Shown: piece after piece, positions 21,427 to 33,895 of the stretch
Position numbering within the stretch: position 1 is the stretch's first letter
How the letters are laid out: every line of letters starts with the position of its first letter
NCBI GenBank assembly: GCA_014529385.2
Contig: CM043964.1
Location: 109,023,587 to 109,087,586, forward strand
Reading direction: 5' to 3'
Length of the DNA stretch: 64,000 bases
From: Adiantum capillus-veneris
Lineage: Eukaryota > Streptophyta > Polypodiopsida > Polypodiales > Pteridaceae
Made by a program: the position numbers and the translations under genes
The notes under the pieces: model-generated
Told to the model about the DNA's origin: nothing
Seen by the model: the letters and a program-made list of their open reading frames with translations, nothing else
The model's database searches: none

Positions 21427-24260
21427 TCACATATTGTTGGGCAACCCGTATAGCCTATACAAATTGTCAACAAATAACTTAAGTAACTCTAGAGTTTTAA
21501 TTGTTGACTTGGTTGGAATAAATTTGTAAAGTTTAGTCAACCACTCTAATACCACCCATATTGAGTCGTGACTTCGTATAGTGGTTGGTAAACCCACAAC
21601 GAAATCCATAGAGATAATTTCCCACTTACCATTGGGAATCTTCAAAGGATGCAAGAGACCTCTTGCTTTCAAGGGTTCCTCTTTATTCACTTGACATTTT
21701 TGGCAATGCAAGACATAGTCTTGAACATACCCATATAAACTTGGCCAATAAAACTATCGTCAAATGAGTGCATAAGTTTTTTTTATGCATGGGTGCCGTG
21801 CACTGGGACTATCATGACATTCATAAAGAATTTTCCATCAAATGTCTGCGTTCGTCATAGTACACAAACTCTCCCCTTCTAAAATAGGTACCCATCATCT
21901 ATGGAAAAATTATTCTATCTATGTAGCTCATCACTCAAAAGAGGAGAACTAGGTGTGGAGGAATAAGACACGCTACTAGAATTGGAGTGAGAAGGATCCC
22001 TTATTTTTTCATGGCTATACACTTTGGAGTATGTTTCATCATGCTCATATTTTCTCTTTAGAAGTTCCAAAAACTCACTTTGAAGCTCTGGAAAGAGAAA
22101 AGAGTTGATCTCAAGTATACAGCTAAGAGCATCAGCTACCACATTGTATCGTCCTTTACAATATTGGATCTTTGCATCGTACTCCTGAAGAATCTCAACT
22201 CACTTGGCCTTTTGACCCTTCAAATTGCTTTGTTGTATAAACCATTTTGTACCTTCATGGTCAAACACAATCTCAAACTGAGAACCATACAAATAATGTC
22301 ATCACGTTTTCAAAGCAAACACTATTGCATAGAGTTCTCTTTCGTAAGCAGAGTGATTCTGTTGTGCGAAATCAAGCTGCTTGCTTTCAAATGCAATTGC
22401 CCTTCCCTCGTGTAGAAGGACTGCTCCAATAGCACAATTACTAGCATATGTTTCCAATAGAAACTGTTTCATAGGGTCCACAATAGCTAAAATAGAAGTT
22501 GTAGCTAATACGACCTTGAGAGCATTGAAACTTTGTTGTTGAGCTTCTCCCCACTGAAAGGTTTTTTCCTTGGCTTTCAGATGGTTGGTCCGTTATCGAA
22601 ACAACAATATGAGCATAGTTTTTAACGAATCATCAGTTAAAACTTTCAAATGTCAAGAAAATTTGTAGCTCCTTTAGATTTTTGGGAGAAGGCCATCTAG
22701 TAATGGGGTCCACTTTGTATTTATTCAAATGTAGCTTGATAGCTGAAATTACATGCCCCAAATAGTGAATTTCCTCCTTGAGAAAATCACACTTGGATTC
22801 ATTTGGCATATAACTTGTTTTGATGTAAGACCTCAAATATCGGCTTCAGATGTTGTAGGTGCTCTTCCTCAGAGGCACTATACACTAGAATGTCATTGAG
22901 AAAAACCATAACAAACTTGCCCAAATATGGTTTCAAGGCACCGTCCATAAGCATCATGAAAGTAGCTAGCGCATCGGTCAACCCAAAAGGGCATACTAAA
23001 AAACTCACAGTGTCTAAATCGTGTTCAAAAAGCAGTTTTGGGTATATCAGCAAGCCTAATGCGCCGTTAATCATCGCTACCTTGGAACGGTGGGAACTAG
23101 GAGTCTGGGGCAAATTGAGTCGTTTCACTAAAATTATGTGAAGCGCCATTCTCTATCAATATTCTCACCTTGTGACCTTGGATAAGCCCATGCATGCACA
23201 CCAGTTGGTGTGGACCAAAGGTGGGCTACCACATTGAGGCTGCATCGTTTTGGCGTGTGTTACTTGCTTGCACACCAGCTGGTGTGGACCAAAGGTGGGC
23301 TACAACATTGAGGCTGCATTGTTTTGGCGTGTGTTACTTGCACATTGGAAAAGTGAGAGGAGGACTCGAGAGGCAACAATTGCACCATGTGTGTTGCTTT
23401 CTTCTTACCTTGAGCAACATATTTTTCCTTGGAATAATCCTTTTTGTCGTGCCCACTCCCTAAACATGTAAAACATAGCTTTTCCTTCTTAGCTTTCTCA
23501 AACTCTTCACTAGACAGATGGCCCCTTGGGCTTCTTGGATGCATTAGATGAAACTACTATAAATTTTCTCTTATTATACACATGTGGTGTTCGTGCATTT
23601 GCAAGTGCAATGTTAGACATGTATGCAATGCTTTTTCATTGGGATCATTGTGTATATGTGCTTGCATTATAGCTTCCTAAAGCACCTTGAGATCCTAGGT
23701 ATTAACATACTTGTTAAGCTCTAGTGTTAGCTCGTGAATGAACCCATGCACTTGCTAAAAGGTATGTAGACCCTTTAGCTTGAGAATCACATCACGATAG
23801 TGCAAGATATACTCCAACAACGTCTTACCATCCCATTTGCTAAGGAATATATTCATAATATCTTTGTTGTGCTCCTTTTTCTCTTCGCAAAAGATCGATG
23901 GCTTGGTATTCTTTAACAAGTCATCCACCTCTTTTTGAGAAAGAAGGTGCAACCTCTCCATATTGGAGCCTTGCTCTTGCAAACCAGGGGAAACCCTAGT
24001 CTGCTGTTTATTAACTTGGCCTTTGGTCGACTATTGCATAAATTACACATTCATATCAAACATCTTAGTGACATTTGCATTCAATTGTGCAAAATTAGAT
24101 TCTAGAATTTTCTATGTGTTTGCATTGCTCTAAACTCTTAAAGTTCAAGCAATTCAATTCTATCATCCAGCCTTGTTGTGCGGGCACTCTTCGTGAGAGT
24201 GGTCGATTGTGGGGCAACCGTAGGCGAAATTGGGGTAGGGTTCTCAAAATCAAACATATG
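21427..24260 (-). pseudogene. Ty3/gypsy gag-pol remnant (element G)
   Basis: Right to left on the - strand: gag (about 23980-23760, a WDGKTLLEYILHYRDVILKLKGL-like capsid stretch); a zinc knuckle CFTCLGSGHDKKDYSK (about 23485) whose last Cys is lost; RT with LVCPFGLTDALATFMMLMD and FLNDILVYS (22890; YVDD changed to FLND) and KCDFLKEEIHYLGHVIS (about 22785); RNase H remains at 22450-22150; a VADALS motif (22140); and integrase with CQKCQVN and MDFVVGLP (about 21700-21590). Stops and frameshifts are many. Together with the tRNA-iMet primer site at 25086-25097 this is a decayed - strand Ty3 element. Confidence 0.85.
23196..23343. repeat. 74-bp tandem duplication within element G
   Basis: Two adjacent copies of a 74-bp unit beginning GCACACCAG, with about 4 differences, lie in the gag/protease region of G. 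The duplicated sequence interrupts the coding frame, so it arose as a local rearrangement. Confidence 0.85.
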
Positions 24261-25085
24261 CTACATGTCAATATATGAATCCATGGTGAAACATGTTGTG
24301 CTAGCAAGAGAAAATATGTACCTTATGGTAAAGTCGCATGGCAAATCAAACAGTACTCGGCTATGATCAACCACGAAAAAAAATGACTAGCTTTGCTAAA
24401 CCAAAAACATCAATTCATAATTAATTGCCAATGTCGACCGCAACACCGAAAGTCACTGTTCAGTCAAAAAACTTGCGGATATTGAAAGCCTGTCAAAAAA
24501 GACCGTGCCAACTTTGAGGAAGACGAAACCTTCAATGAGAATAGAGCAAGAAGATCTTGCTAGGTATGACTAGCCTTGGCATAACATGACACTTTGTTGA
24601 AAAATAGAGGAACGAAGATAGAAAAAGGTCGTGTAAATTTTTTGAAATTTCAAAGATTTTGCAACATGCCATTGGTGTAATCTCCACCCTTCACATTCAC
24701 ACAAAATCTTTTACTCTCCACCTTATTCACCAGGAGAGGGGGTCTGAGGGGTTGTGCCATGTGGACACGCTCCCTTAGCAAGTTTTTTTTTCGTTAAAAA
24801 AATATGGCTCCCCTAACAACATGATGAGAGAAAGGGATAATAGTAGTGCTTTTGCACAAAGGTTGAGGGAGAGAGATGATGACACAGGATTTTCTCCCCT
24901 CTACAACATGCAATCATCAAGCCCGCTTGTGGACAGTTTGGTGATGGTCGACCCTGGCTCCCCTTCCCTCCCAGCAACCATTCCCACACTGCTCTTTGCT
25001 AAAGTCTGCTCATCTTCTTCACCTCCACGCCTTCACATGCAAGCTCTTTTAAACATATGTCCATGCCCTTACTTTTCCCAGAAAA

Positions 25086-25097
25086 GCTCTGATACCA
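25086..25097 (-). promoter_or_regulatory. Primer binding site (tRNA-iMet) of a - strand element
   Basis: The - strand reads TGGTATCAGAGC, exactly complementary to the plant initiator-tRNA-Met 3' end. It lies just inside an LTR-like end ...TCACA at 25099, which fits the 5' end of element G. Confidence 0.75.
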
Positions 25098-25098
25098 A

Positions 25099-25200
25099 TG
25101 TGAGACCAGGGAATCTGCAACTTGTCTCACATCTGAGTCTCTTGCCCCTTATAAAGGCAACCCCTGAGCTTGGTTGAGATTGGGCCTTGGCCTGACATGT
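25099..25200 (-). mobile_element. 5' LTR (partial) adjoining the primer site
   Basis: - strand LTR sequence ends in GGTCTCACA directly before the primer site. It contains a TATA-like TTTATAAGG near 25150. The outer boundary was not identified; it lies between about 25196 and the start of element D at 25404. Confidence 0.5.
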
Positions 25201-25403
25201 AAACCATCAATTCATTTAGGGAGCAAAAGATGGCTCTAAGATCCCCATCCCAATATTTTCATTCAGTAAGTCAATAAGCTTCGTAGATGTGCCCTAGCAA
25301 TTGTAATCGGCCTTAAATTCAAGGGTAGGTGTGGTACTATGAAAATCACCAAAGGAGTCGCAACAACACATTTAATCTCACTGGGTTCAAAGCAAACGAT
25401 TTT

Positions 25404-25469
25404 TGTCAACCGACAAGTCAGACAGTGGAGTCAATACTGGGCGAATAGGAAGCTTGGGGACTGCCCAAC
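25404..25469 (+). repeat. 5' LTR of D, left piece
   Basis: The first 66 bp of D's 5' LTR match 56520-56585 with a few substitutions. It ends at CCAAC, the target duplication of E. The LTR resumes at 43984 with GCTCCCTATCGC. Confidence 0.88.
25465..25469. repeat. Target site duplication of element E (left)
   Basis: CCAAC, repeated at 43979-43983. Joining the outer flanks through one copy restores the D LTR sequence seen intact at 56580-56590. Confidence 0.92.
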
Positions 25470-26098
25470 TGTTAAGGCGGTTACGCCGCTAGCGGAAGCT
25501 AAATAGCGAGAACTCAACCAACAACAGAATTTGTCAGACGAGGACGGAGCTTGACCTGCAGGCGCATGGAAACAACTAGGTGGGTGTCAAATCACCTACT
25601 CAACCTTCTAATGACAATCACTACTAAGGAAATCAAATCTAAGTTCTAAAATACGCAAGTGACTGAAATCCGTACTACAAACGAATGCTATACGAAACAG
25701 GATCTAGAATCATTGAATCGATCTCAAACTCAAGGGGAAGTCTATACACTAGGTAAGAACAACACCCTAAAGACTTGAACTGCAAAATCAACCTATGATC
25801 ACTCCGTGTGGTAAACGCGTATGAAGACAGGCCAAAAAATACAGGTGATCGAAACTTGACCCCGATGGTACTAATGTGTAGCTCTACTCGTTGTGGTTCT
25901 ATAGATATGCTGCACGCTCCATTCCGACACACGAGTTGGAAGAAAACTCACACCGAAGCTTGTAGGAACTTACCACACATAGAAGCCGATAGCGCGCACT
26001 CTTGGTATCTGTGCGTAGCTCTCGTCGTTGCTAACACAATGGCGGTGTCGCTTCTCCAATGGCGGCTCCGTAGCTCGCGTAGCAAGTAGATAAGATTC

Positions 26099-26164
<66 letters not shown>

Positions 26165-26447
26165 ACACAGTCACGGCGCTCAAAAACTCACTTTGATTAA
26201 TAATCTCCTCTTAGGTTACAAAAACTTTGGCTTATATACCTCAGCCTTGGAGGTGAGAACATCTCTAACTAATTACATCAGCAAGTGAAATTACTTCGGG
26301 ATTACAAGCTGGAAACTCAATTGAGTCCCGTTACTTAATGAATGGCTCAAATCAAAATTAATGTCGGAAAGACATTTATTACAATCAATGGTTACAAAAT
26401 GATGAGTGTGAGCAAAAATGTGGGTGTGATCCTCTGCTGGCTCAACA
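25470..26447 (-). repeat. 3' LTR of element E
   Basis: 978 bp, about 98% identical to 43027-43978 apart from the (TC)n at 26102-26162 (about 61 bp here, about 35 bp in the other LTR). A TATA box (TATATAAG on the - strand) lies at about 26232-26239. A half-site of the internal palindrome (ACGCGTATGA) occurs at 25815. Confidence 0.93.
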
Positions 26448-26459
26448 CTCCCCCCCTCC
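26448..26459 (-). promoter_or_regulatory. Polypurine tract of element E
   Basis: The - strand reads GGAGGGGGGAG directly before the 3' LTR start TGTTGAG. It primes second-strand synthesis. Confidence 0.88.
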
Positions 26460-26496
26460 GCGTTCATGTCGTCCCTGACATGACTTTTATGCTTGG

Positions 26497-28710
26497 TCAA
26501 TAAAGTCCTGTCGTCTTGAGCATCTGCAAATGTGATTCGTATCGTAGGTTGCCGATGGTCAAGGTTGGGCCGAATATTTTGCTTTCGTGGGTGAAAAATC
26601 CGGTGTAGAAAGCTTCTTCGAATGTTTGCATGTGGAAGCTAGGCAAAAACATAATCCTTTGGTATAGGAGGTGTAACACTTTTGGAGAAGGTTGCAATGA
26701 AAGATCGTACATCATATCAGTCATCGTGTTGGCCGTCGATAGTAGACTCGAGGTCGTAGCTTTATCTGGCGCGAACACTTCAATGCAAGCTAAGAGAGTG
26801 CTACAGATTTTCTTGAGCATCTGACGTGAAAGGTCAGGAGAGCCAGTAAAGAGCTTGATGGTGCCTGTTAGGGTTTTCACCATGTAGGCTTTACCTATTC
26901 TCTCTCCTGCCTTTGGTCCTGGCATCCTGGGATAATTAAGCCAATTTGGCTTCTTTTCTGCAATCCTGCCATGCTCTTTCCAGTTTCTGACTCTTGGCAC
27001 CGGGCAGAAGGTTGCATCCTCCCGAATCTCCTTTGGTGCCTCCACCAAGTAGATGAGGTAGGCTGGGTATTTGTTCAGCCAACCTTTCCTCCATCTAGGT
27101 TGTGAATCTACTATCTTCTTTGATTGTTCCTCCTTTGTGATGTCGCCTTCGTAAAGAGCGACATACTGCTCCTCCTCTATTCTCTTTTTCGTCTTTAGCA
27201 CTTCAAATTTCATCAAAGGGAAAGGCAGGCTGGGTTGCATCCACTGTTCATGGAGCACTTTTGTGTCTAGTCCCTGAAGTCTAATGGAGATTAGGAGTCT
27301 CCTCTCCCATTCCATTTCCGCCTTGGCACTCTCCTCTGCTGACTTTTCTATTTGGTCATGGAGCCTTTGTTCTTCTTCTTCAGAGATTCTTGAAGTCGAG
27401 GCCACCTCTTGAACTGGGGCTGGATCTTCAATTGTGGTTGCCTCTCCAGTTTCTGGTAGCTCTATGGCTACTCCACCTGATTCTTCTTGTGGCGTCTCTG
27501 TCTCTCTTCTTTGTTGCTCTTGTAGATCTTGGAGCTGTTTGCAGAGGGCCTCATTCTCTGTCCGTAGTGTTTGATTTTCTAATGTGAGCCTCTCCTTTGC
27601 GGCCAATGATCCCTCCGTAATGTGCAACCTTTGCACTTGCTCTAATCTTAGCTCTCTTTGTAAGCTTCGGACGTGGTCTTCCAAAACTGGTATGATAGCT
27701 CCCTCTTGTTCGGTTCCTGCTCTGCTAGCTCTAGGGGTAGACCTGAGTCTAGTGATTGTTCTTTCTTGGAGCTCGACTCTTTCCCTTAGCTCAATGAGCT
27801 CATCCTTAGCCGCCTCCAACTCATCCTCTATCCGCTCCCTTGCTTCCTGTGCACTTGTTACTTCTCTTGAAGCCTCGGCTAGCTGGAGTACCAAGCCGTC
27901 TCTCTCGTTTTCCGCGTCATAGAGTGATGCTTTATGACTTTCAGATTCAGTCATAGCATTCTCTAAATTTCTCTGCAACTCCGCTTCCCTTTGTTTGGTT
28001 GTCTCAATCTCTACTTCCTTTGCCTTGGACCTTTCTTTTATCTTGCTGAGCAGTTCATGCACCATGTGCATGTCTTTTTCATCATCATCTGTCAACTCTA
28101 AAGCTCTTTCCGCCACCACCTCCACTGGCTTTGGCTCTTCTAGTACTTTCGGTTCGTCCAGTTTCTCTTCACTTTATTTTTTACTCTTTGTCTTTTTCTC
28201 CGTCCCTCTCCGTTCATCTTGTTTTTGTAGGGTGATCCCATAAACTGCCTCAAGGGCCTCTTCTTTGGTGTATCCTATCTCTACCAGATCCTCATAATCA
28301 TTTCTCTTTTGTTGAACTGGATCTATCTTCTTTTCTTTGGTCTCGGCTTGTGGCTTTTCCAAAACATCTGTGTCCACCTCTACTGTGGTCTCTTCCACAA
28401 TTTTTTCCGTCTTCTTCGGGCTTGGTACATCAGTCATAGAGGGATGTTTGTCCTCAGCTTCCTTGGCTTTCCCTTTGTCGGCTTGCCCATCTTTCTCTTG
28501 AGGCTTAGTAGACTCATCTACTTTCCTTTTCCCCTTGTCGTCTTTTTTCAGCTCAGCTTTTAATTGTTGTACCTCCTCTTCAGTGTATGGCTCGACAGGT
28601 TGCTGCTCCAAAATAGCCTCTGACTCCTCATAAGCTTTAATATATTGATCGTATTGATCAATATGTGGCCCGGCCGAGCTAGTTCCGACTTTAGTGGGGT
28701 CTGGCACCCA
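26497..28710 (-). pseudogene. Element E extra ORF (ORF-X), central coiled coil and C-terminus
   Basis: The 3' part of a very long unknown ORF. 28710-28177 is acidic and lysine rich, followed by an in-frame TAA at 28176-28174. The same frame is then open for 558 codons to a stop at 26497. Residues coded by about 28060-27480 form a long heptad-rich coiled coil (ERIEDELEAAKDELIELRER, LTLENQTLRTENEALCKQLQ). The C-terminal 250 residues are globular-looking, with KPNWLNYPRMPGPKAGERIG and a leucine-rich end. I recognise no catalytic domain. No ATG follows the TAA closely (the codon at 28125 is GTG), which supports one ORF broken by a single stop. It ends about 40 bp before the polypurine tract, so it is the last gene of E. 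Confidence 0.75.
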
Positions 28711-28716
28711 CTTTTT

Positions 28717-28943
28717 TGTTACCATATACATGTGGTAGTGATGTGTGTGAACACACTAGGACCGCCGGGGCATTTTTTCCCTCTTTAGGAGGTTTTTTCC
28801 CCCGTGCATTGTATATACGCCCATCACTCTAGGGCTATCTATCTTTCCATTGCACACTAAGGAATACACTCTCTATTGTGTACCTTGAGCTTCCTTCGTC
28901 TTCTCCAAGCTGTGTGTGTTTCTCTGCAACCCTAATTCCAACA
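28717..28943 (+). repeat. 5' LTR of element F
   Basis: 227 bp, TGTTACCATA to CCAACA. A TATA-like TGTATATACG lies near 28809. The three differences from the 3' LTR are G/A near 28765, A/G near 28879 and C/T near 28900. Confidence 0.95.
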
Positions 28944-28945
28944 AT

Positions 28946-28957
28946 TGGTATCAGAGC
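28946..28957 (+). promoter_or_regulatory. Primer binding site (tRNA-iMet) of element F
   Basis: TGGTATCAGAGC, a perfect match to the 3' end of initiator tRNA-Met, lies 2 nt inside the 5' LTR, the standard copia primer arrangement. Confidence 0.95.
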
Positions 28958-29306
28958 AGGTCACGTCCTCCCGGGCTTAGTCGCCAGCTGCTCCAGCACA
29001 CGCCTGCTCACTTTCTCCGATTTCAGTGAGCTTTGGCAAGCGTTCGCAGGTCGACAAATATTTTGGGATGAGCTCAAAGAGCTCGGTCTGCTCAGAATTT
29101 TGATTTGGGCTCATTTCGGCCTCCGTTTCCACTACGGGCAGTACTGCACAGGTTATTTCGTCATTTTGTGCAGATTTTCTGTCAGTGCCGTTTTCTGCAT
29201 AACAGGTGCCTTATAGTCTTCTACGGTTTGTGCTATATAGCACAAGTTGTTCCCGCTCCATTTCTCCTATTTTCGGGCAGTTTTCACATCAGGTGCAGCA
29301 TTTACC

Positions 29307-32300
29307 ATGGCTGACAACAACAACACACATGTGTTCAAGATGTTTGCTGCTGAGGACAGGTTGGATGGGGACAACTACCCTATGTGGGCTTATATGATGC
29401 AACACGTTCTTGTGTCAAAAGGTGTCTGGAACATTGTGCAGGGCATTGATGTACGTCCTGGTTCTGAAGATGTAGGCGATATTGAGGATGTTGCAGGTCT
29501 TGCTGCAAGGATTGCAGCTGTTAGAGTTGTTTTGCCTACAGCAGAACAAGCTCGTTGGGATGTTAAGGATGCGTAGGCTCATGCATTGATTGCGTTGTCT
29601 GTGAAGCGCACCATTATTCCTCACATCCGTTCAGCAAAATCTGCAAAACAGGCTTGGGATATTCTAGCAGGTCTTTATGCAAGCCGCAATGAGGCTAAAA
29701 TTGCTTTGCTGCGTAAAGAGCTAGAGTCGAAGATTATGCATGAGGAAGATGATATGGACACTTTCCTTGCTAGTGTCAAGGATATCAATGAGCAACTCAT
29801 TTCTGCAGGTGAAGTCATTTCTGACAGTTCCCTTGTGCAGACTGTTCTTGATGCCTTACCAGATTCCTACCAGACTTTTGCTAGTACTTGGAGACTGATG
29901 ACCCAAGGAAATCCTGAAGTTGTCAAGTTTGATGCATTATGCACATTGCTGTTGCAAGAGTCACTTTCTAGAAAAAACAGGACTAGGCAGCGTGCAGTTG
30001 AACAGGCTTTTATTGCTTCTCAAAGAAAGGGTGGTAACAGTAATGCAGCCACTTCTTATGGTTCTGCTGCGAGTGGCAAAAATTCTGTTCCTAATGCTTC
30101 TGCTGGCAGCACTTCGTCTGGCAATTCTGGTGATAAGGGCAAAAAGAAGATGCGTTGCCATTATTGTAAAGCCAATGATCACTTGATCAAGTCGTGTCCT
30201 AAGTTGAAGGCCAAAGAGGCTAAGAAGAAAGAGGGTGGTTCCACTGCAAATGCTGGTTCCACTACAAATGCAGCCATTGTTGAGTCTTCTGTGAAAGGAG
30301 ATTGTGATGCTGATGTTGATGCAGAATGGGCTTTTAGCGCAGAGTGCACTTACAATCTTGCTGTCCATGATGCATGCTTGTCAGTTGCTGCAGATTCACA
30401 TGTGTGGTATTTCGACAGTGGTGCTACAAAGCACATTACCTCACATCGTGAATTGTTTACCTCTCTCGAGTCTGTCCCTCATGGGAATTCAGTCACTTGT
30501 GCCAACAACGCCTCTTATCCAGTTCAGGGAGTTGGAAAGATTGTGCTCACTGCTGCTAATGGCAGTTCCTTCACACTTGTTGATGCACTTTATGTACCTG
30601 GGATCAAGAAGAATCTCTTGTCTGTATCCGCACTTGCTAGACTTGGACTTGTAGTCAAATTTGTGGATGACAGATGTACAGTTCATGATCTCAGTTTTGG
30701 TGATGAAATTGTTGCATCTGGGCTTTTGTGCCGTGGGCTGTATAAGCTCACTTTGTATGACAAGTGTGGACAAAATTTTGCAAATGCTGTTGTAGATTCA
30801 AGGGCTATTTCAGATGCAAAACTTTGGCATGCACGTTTTGGTCATCTGAATTTTGCCAGTTTGCTGCGTTTGCAGAAATCTGATATGGTTGCTTCTTTGC
30901 CGCCTCTTGAAGCACCTATCAAACATGTTTGTGAAGGCTGTATTCTGGGTAAAATGCAGCGTTCTAAGTTTCCAAAGGATGGTTCAGTTAGGGCCACATG
31001 CAGGTTGCAGCTTGTGCATAGTGACGTTTGTGGGCCCATGCAAACTCCGTCCTTGGGCAATTACCTGTACTTCGTGACTTTCATTGATGATTACTCCAGG
31101 CATGCGTGGGTATTTCCGCTTAAAGCAAAGTCCGAAGTTTTTATGTGCTTCAAACAATTTTTGGCTATGGCTGAAAATGTCTCAAAATGTACTATGGGCA
31201 CCCTCCGTTCCGATCGAGGGGGGGAGTATATGTCTCATGAATTTAATGCATTTCTGGCTAGTCGTGGGATAAAACACCAATGTACAGTGCCTTATACACC
31301 TCAGCAAAATGGTGTTGCTGAGAGGAAAAACAGGTCACTAACGGAAATGGCACGATGTATGGTCAAAAGTCAAGCTTTGCCGCATTCTTTTTGGCTTGAG
31401 GCCATCATGTGTGCCACTTATGTACTTAACAGGTGTCCTACGAAAGCTTTGCAGTCTATTACTCCATATGAAGCATGGCATGATAGAAAACCTTCTATTG
31501 AGCACATGCGTGTTTTTGGCTGTTTGGCATATGCTTTGGTGCCACAAGTGCAGCGCAGAAAATTGGATGATAAGGCTGTCAAATGTATTTTTGTTGGTTA
31601 TAGTGCTGAAAGCAAAGGTTACAGGTTGTATCATCCGCAAACAAAACGTATTTTGGTTTCACGGGATGTAGTGTTTGTGGAAGATTCTGTTCAACCCTTG
31701 CTGTCATGTACTAGAGACAGTAATGTAAGCTCACAGGACATTTATGACACTTTGTTGCCTCTTTTCAGTGGTGGAAATACGAATGTAAGTTCCAATGAGG
31801 CAAATGTACAGCCTATGGGGGTTTCTGAAAATGTTTTAGAACAGCCTATTACTGATGCAGATGTACATGATGTACTTGATGAGGAAAGGGCTGAAAATGA
31901 GCAGGCTAGAGGTATGCCAAAATGGCTGGTGCACACTTTGCGTGACAGTAAATTGGATGCACCTTTATCTAGTCGTACTCATTCAGGCTCTCGCCATGCA
32001 TCTTATGCATCAGATTGTTATGCTTTGGCTGTGTCTAGTTTACATGATGTTGAGGAGCCTCTGTCTTTTGATGAAGCACAGAATTCAGAAAATTGGATTG
32101 CTGCCATGAAATCAGAATATGATGCACTTATAGAGAATGACACATGGACTTTATGTGATTTGCCCCCTGGCAAAAAGGCCATTGGTACCAAGTGGGTTTA
32201 CAAGTTGAAACGCAAGCCGGATGGTGAGATCGATCGCCATAAGGCTCGACTTGTTGCAAAGGGTTATGCACAACAAAAAGGCATAGATTATGAAGAGACT

Positions 32301-33593
32301 TTTGCTCCCACTTGTCGTATGACTACTGTGCATTTTCTATGTGCATTGGCAGCTCATTTTGGTTGGGATGTACATCAATCAGACATTGTTACTGCTTTCT
32401 TGAATGGTGACATATTTGAGGAAGTTTATGTAACGCAGCCTCGCGGTTTTGTCATAAAAGGACAAGAGGACAAAGTGTGCAAATGTAAGAAGGCTTTGTA
32501 TGGGTTGAAGCAATCTCCTCGTGCTTGGTATGAGAAAGCTGACACTCATTTGGTTAAACGAGGCTTTCGTAACAGTCCAACAGAAAGCACATTGTATGTA
32601 AAGCGTGAGGATGATGTATTTCTCATTGTGGTTCTTTTTGTTGATGATTTGTTGATCACTGGACCAAATGAGAGACATATTGCTGAATTTAAGGCTGATT
32701 TGAATGCTACTTTCAAGATGAAATATTTGGGGCTGTTGCATCATTACTTGGGTATACAGTTTAAGCAGTGTGATGGTGGTATTGCCTTGTGTCAGAAAAG
32801 TTACATAGAGACATTGCTATGTAAGTTTGGACTTGAGGATTGCAAACCTATTGCCACTCCCATGGAAACAGGTTTGAAGTTGAGTCTACATGATGCTGGC
32901 GATCCTGCTGATGTCACTCTTTACCAAACTGCTGTTGGCTGCCTCATTTATGTATGCAACACGAGGCCAGATATTCAGTTTGCAGTCTCGCAGGTCAGCA
33001 GATTTATGCATAGCCCAGGGTCTAAGCATTGGCAGGCTGTCAAGAGGATTTTCCGCTACCTTAGTGGCACTTTACATCTTGGCTTGTTTTATCCCAAGGG
33101 GGGATCATTGCCGCCAGACTTACATGCTTTTTCGGACTCAGATTGGGCTGGTTGTTTTGACACGCGAGTGTCCACAAGTGGTTTTTGTTTCATGCTTGGC
33201 AGTTCATGTATATCATGGTTGAGCAAGAAGCAACCTACTGTGGCCACTTCGAGTTGTGAGGCTGAGTACAGGGCAGTCTTCACAGCTACGGTTGAGTGTG
33301 TATGGCTCAGACGCCTTATGGCTGACTTGGGTGTTGGACAAGACACTGCCAACACTATCTACACTGACAGTCAGAGCGCATTGGCAGTTGCGAGGAACCC
33401 AGTTTTTCATGCTCGCACAAAGCACATTGAGGTGCATTACCACTATGTCAGGGAGAGGCTCTCAGCAGGAGAGATCAGCTTGGCTTATGTGCCAACACAG
33501 AACAACCTTGCAGATCTTTTCACAAAGGCATTGTCTCGTGAGAAGCTTGAAGCTTTCCGCAAAGCTTTGGGCTTACTCCCCTTTGTGGACTGA
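29307..33593 (+). CDS. Copia gag-pol polyprotein with one in-frame stop (element F)
   Basis: The ATG at 29307 (context ACCATGG) opens a 1,428-codon frame broken only by TAG at 29574 (codon 90, likely from CAG). Domains: UBN2-type gag N-terminus (DGDNYPMWAYMMQ); zinc knuckle CHYCKANDHLIKSC (residues 284-297); aspartic protease DSGA (370-373); integrase zinc finger (HARFGHLN ... CEGCILGK); integrase catalytic D573, D636, E672 with 35 residues between the last two; RT with KARLVAKGYAQQKGIDYEET and FVDD (1111-1114); RNase H with SDSDWAGC (D1277 region) and EAEYRA, ending ADLFTKAL. Length and order are those of an autonomous copia element. It may be silenced only by the stop codon, or may rely on read-through. 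Confidence 0.95.
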
Positions 33594-33658
33594 TCCTGTC
33601 CTCAGGGCATGGCACTTCCCTTTACTCATGTGCCAGCTCTCGTTCACCGCATCACTCC

Positions 33659-33668
33659 AGGGGGGATT
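33659..33668 (+). promoter_or_regulatory. Polypurine tract of element F
   Basis: AGGGGGGA immediately before the 3' LTR; marks the + orientation. Confidence 0.85.
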
Positions 33669-33895
33669 TGTTACCATATACATGTGGTAGTGATGTGTGT
33701 GAACACACTAGGACCACCGGGGCATTTTTTCCCTCTTTAGGAGGTTTTTTCCCCCGTGCATTGTATATACGCCCATCACTCTAGGGCTATCTATCTTTCC
33801 ATTGCACACTAAGGAATACACTCTCTATTGTGTGCCTTGAGCTTCCTTCGTTTTCTCCAAGCTGTGTGTGTTTCTCTGCAACCCTAATTCCAACA
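33669..33895 (+). repeat. 3' LTR of element F
   Basis: 227 bp with 3 substitutions relative to 28717-28943. It is followed by CTTTT, the target duplication. Confidence 0.95.

Larger units (their letters stand above)
28717..33895 (+). mobile_element. Element F: near-intact Ty1/copia retrotransposon
   Basis: 5,179 bp with 227-bp LTRs at both ends (TGTTACC...CCAACA) that differ at only 3 positions. A tRNA-iMet primer site lies at 28946-28957 and a polypurine tract at 33659-33668. Flanks are CTTTT at 33896-33900 and CTTTT plus one extra T at 28711-28716. Taking one CTTTT as the duplicated target restores the reading frame of E's ORF-X, so F inserted into that ORF in the opposite orientation. The single gag-pol ORF has every copia domain and one premature stop. 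F is the youngest insertion in the nest. Confidence 0.95.

Noticed and set aside
27390-28243. Serine- and leucine-rich + strand open frames
   Set aside because: They are antisense shadows of E's coiled-coil ORF; GAG/GAA/AAG-rich codons on the - strand read as Ser/Leu/Phe on the + strand.
33884-33895. ORF-X ending with residues CWN and a stop inside the LTR of F
   Set aside because: These codons belong to the inserted LTR; the original ORF continues across F at 28710.
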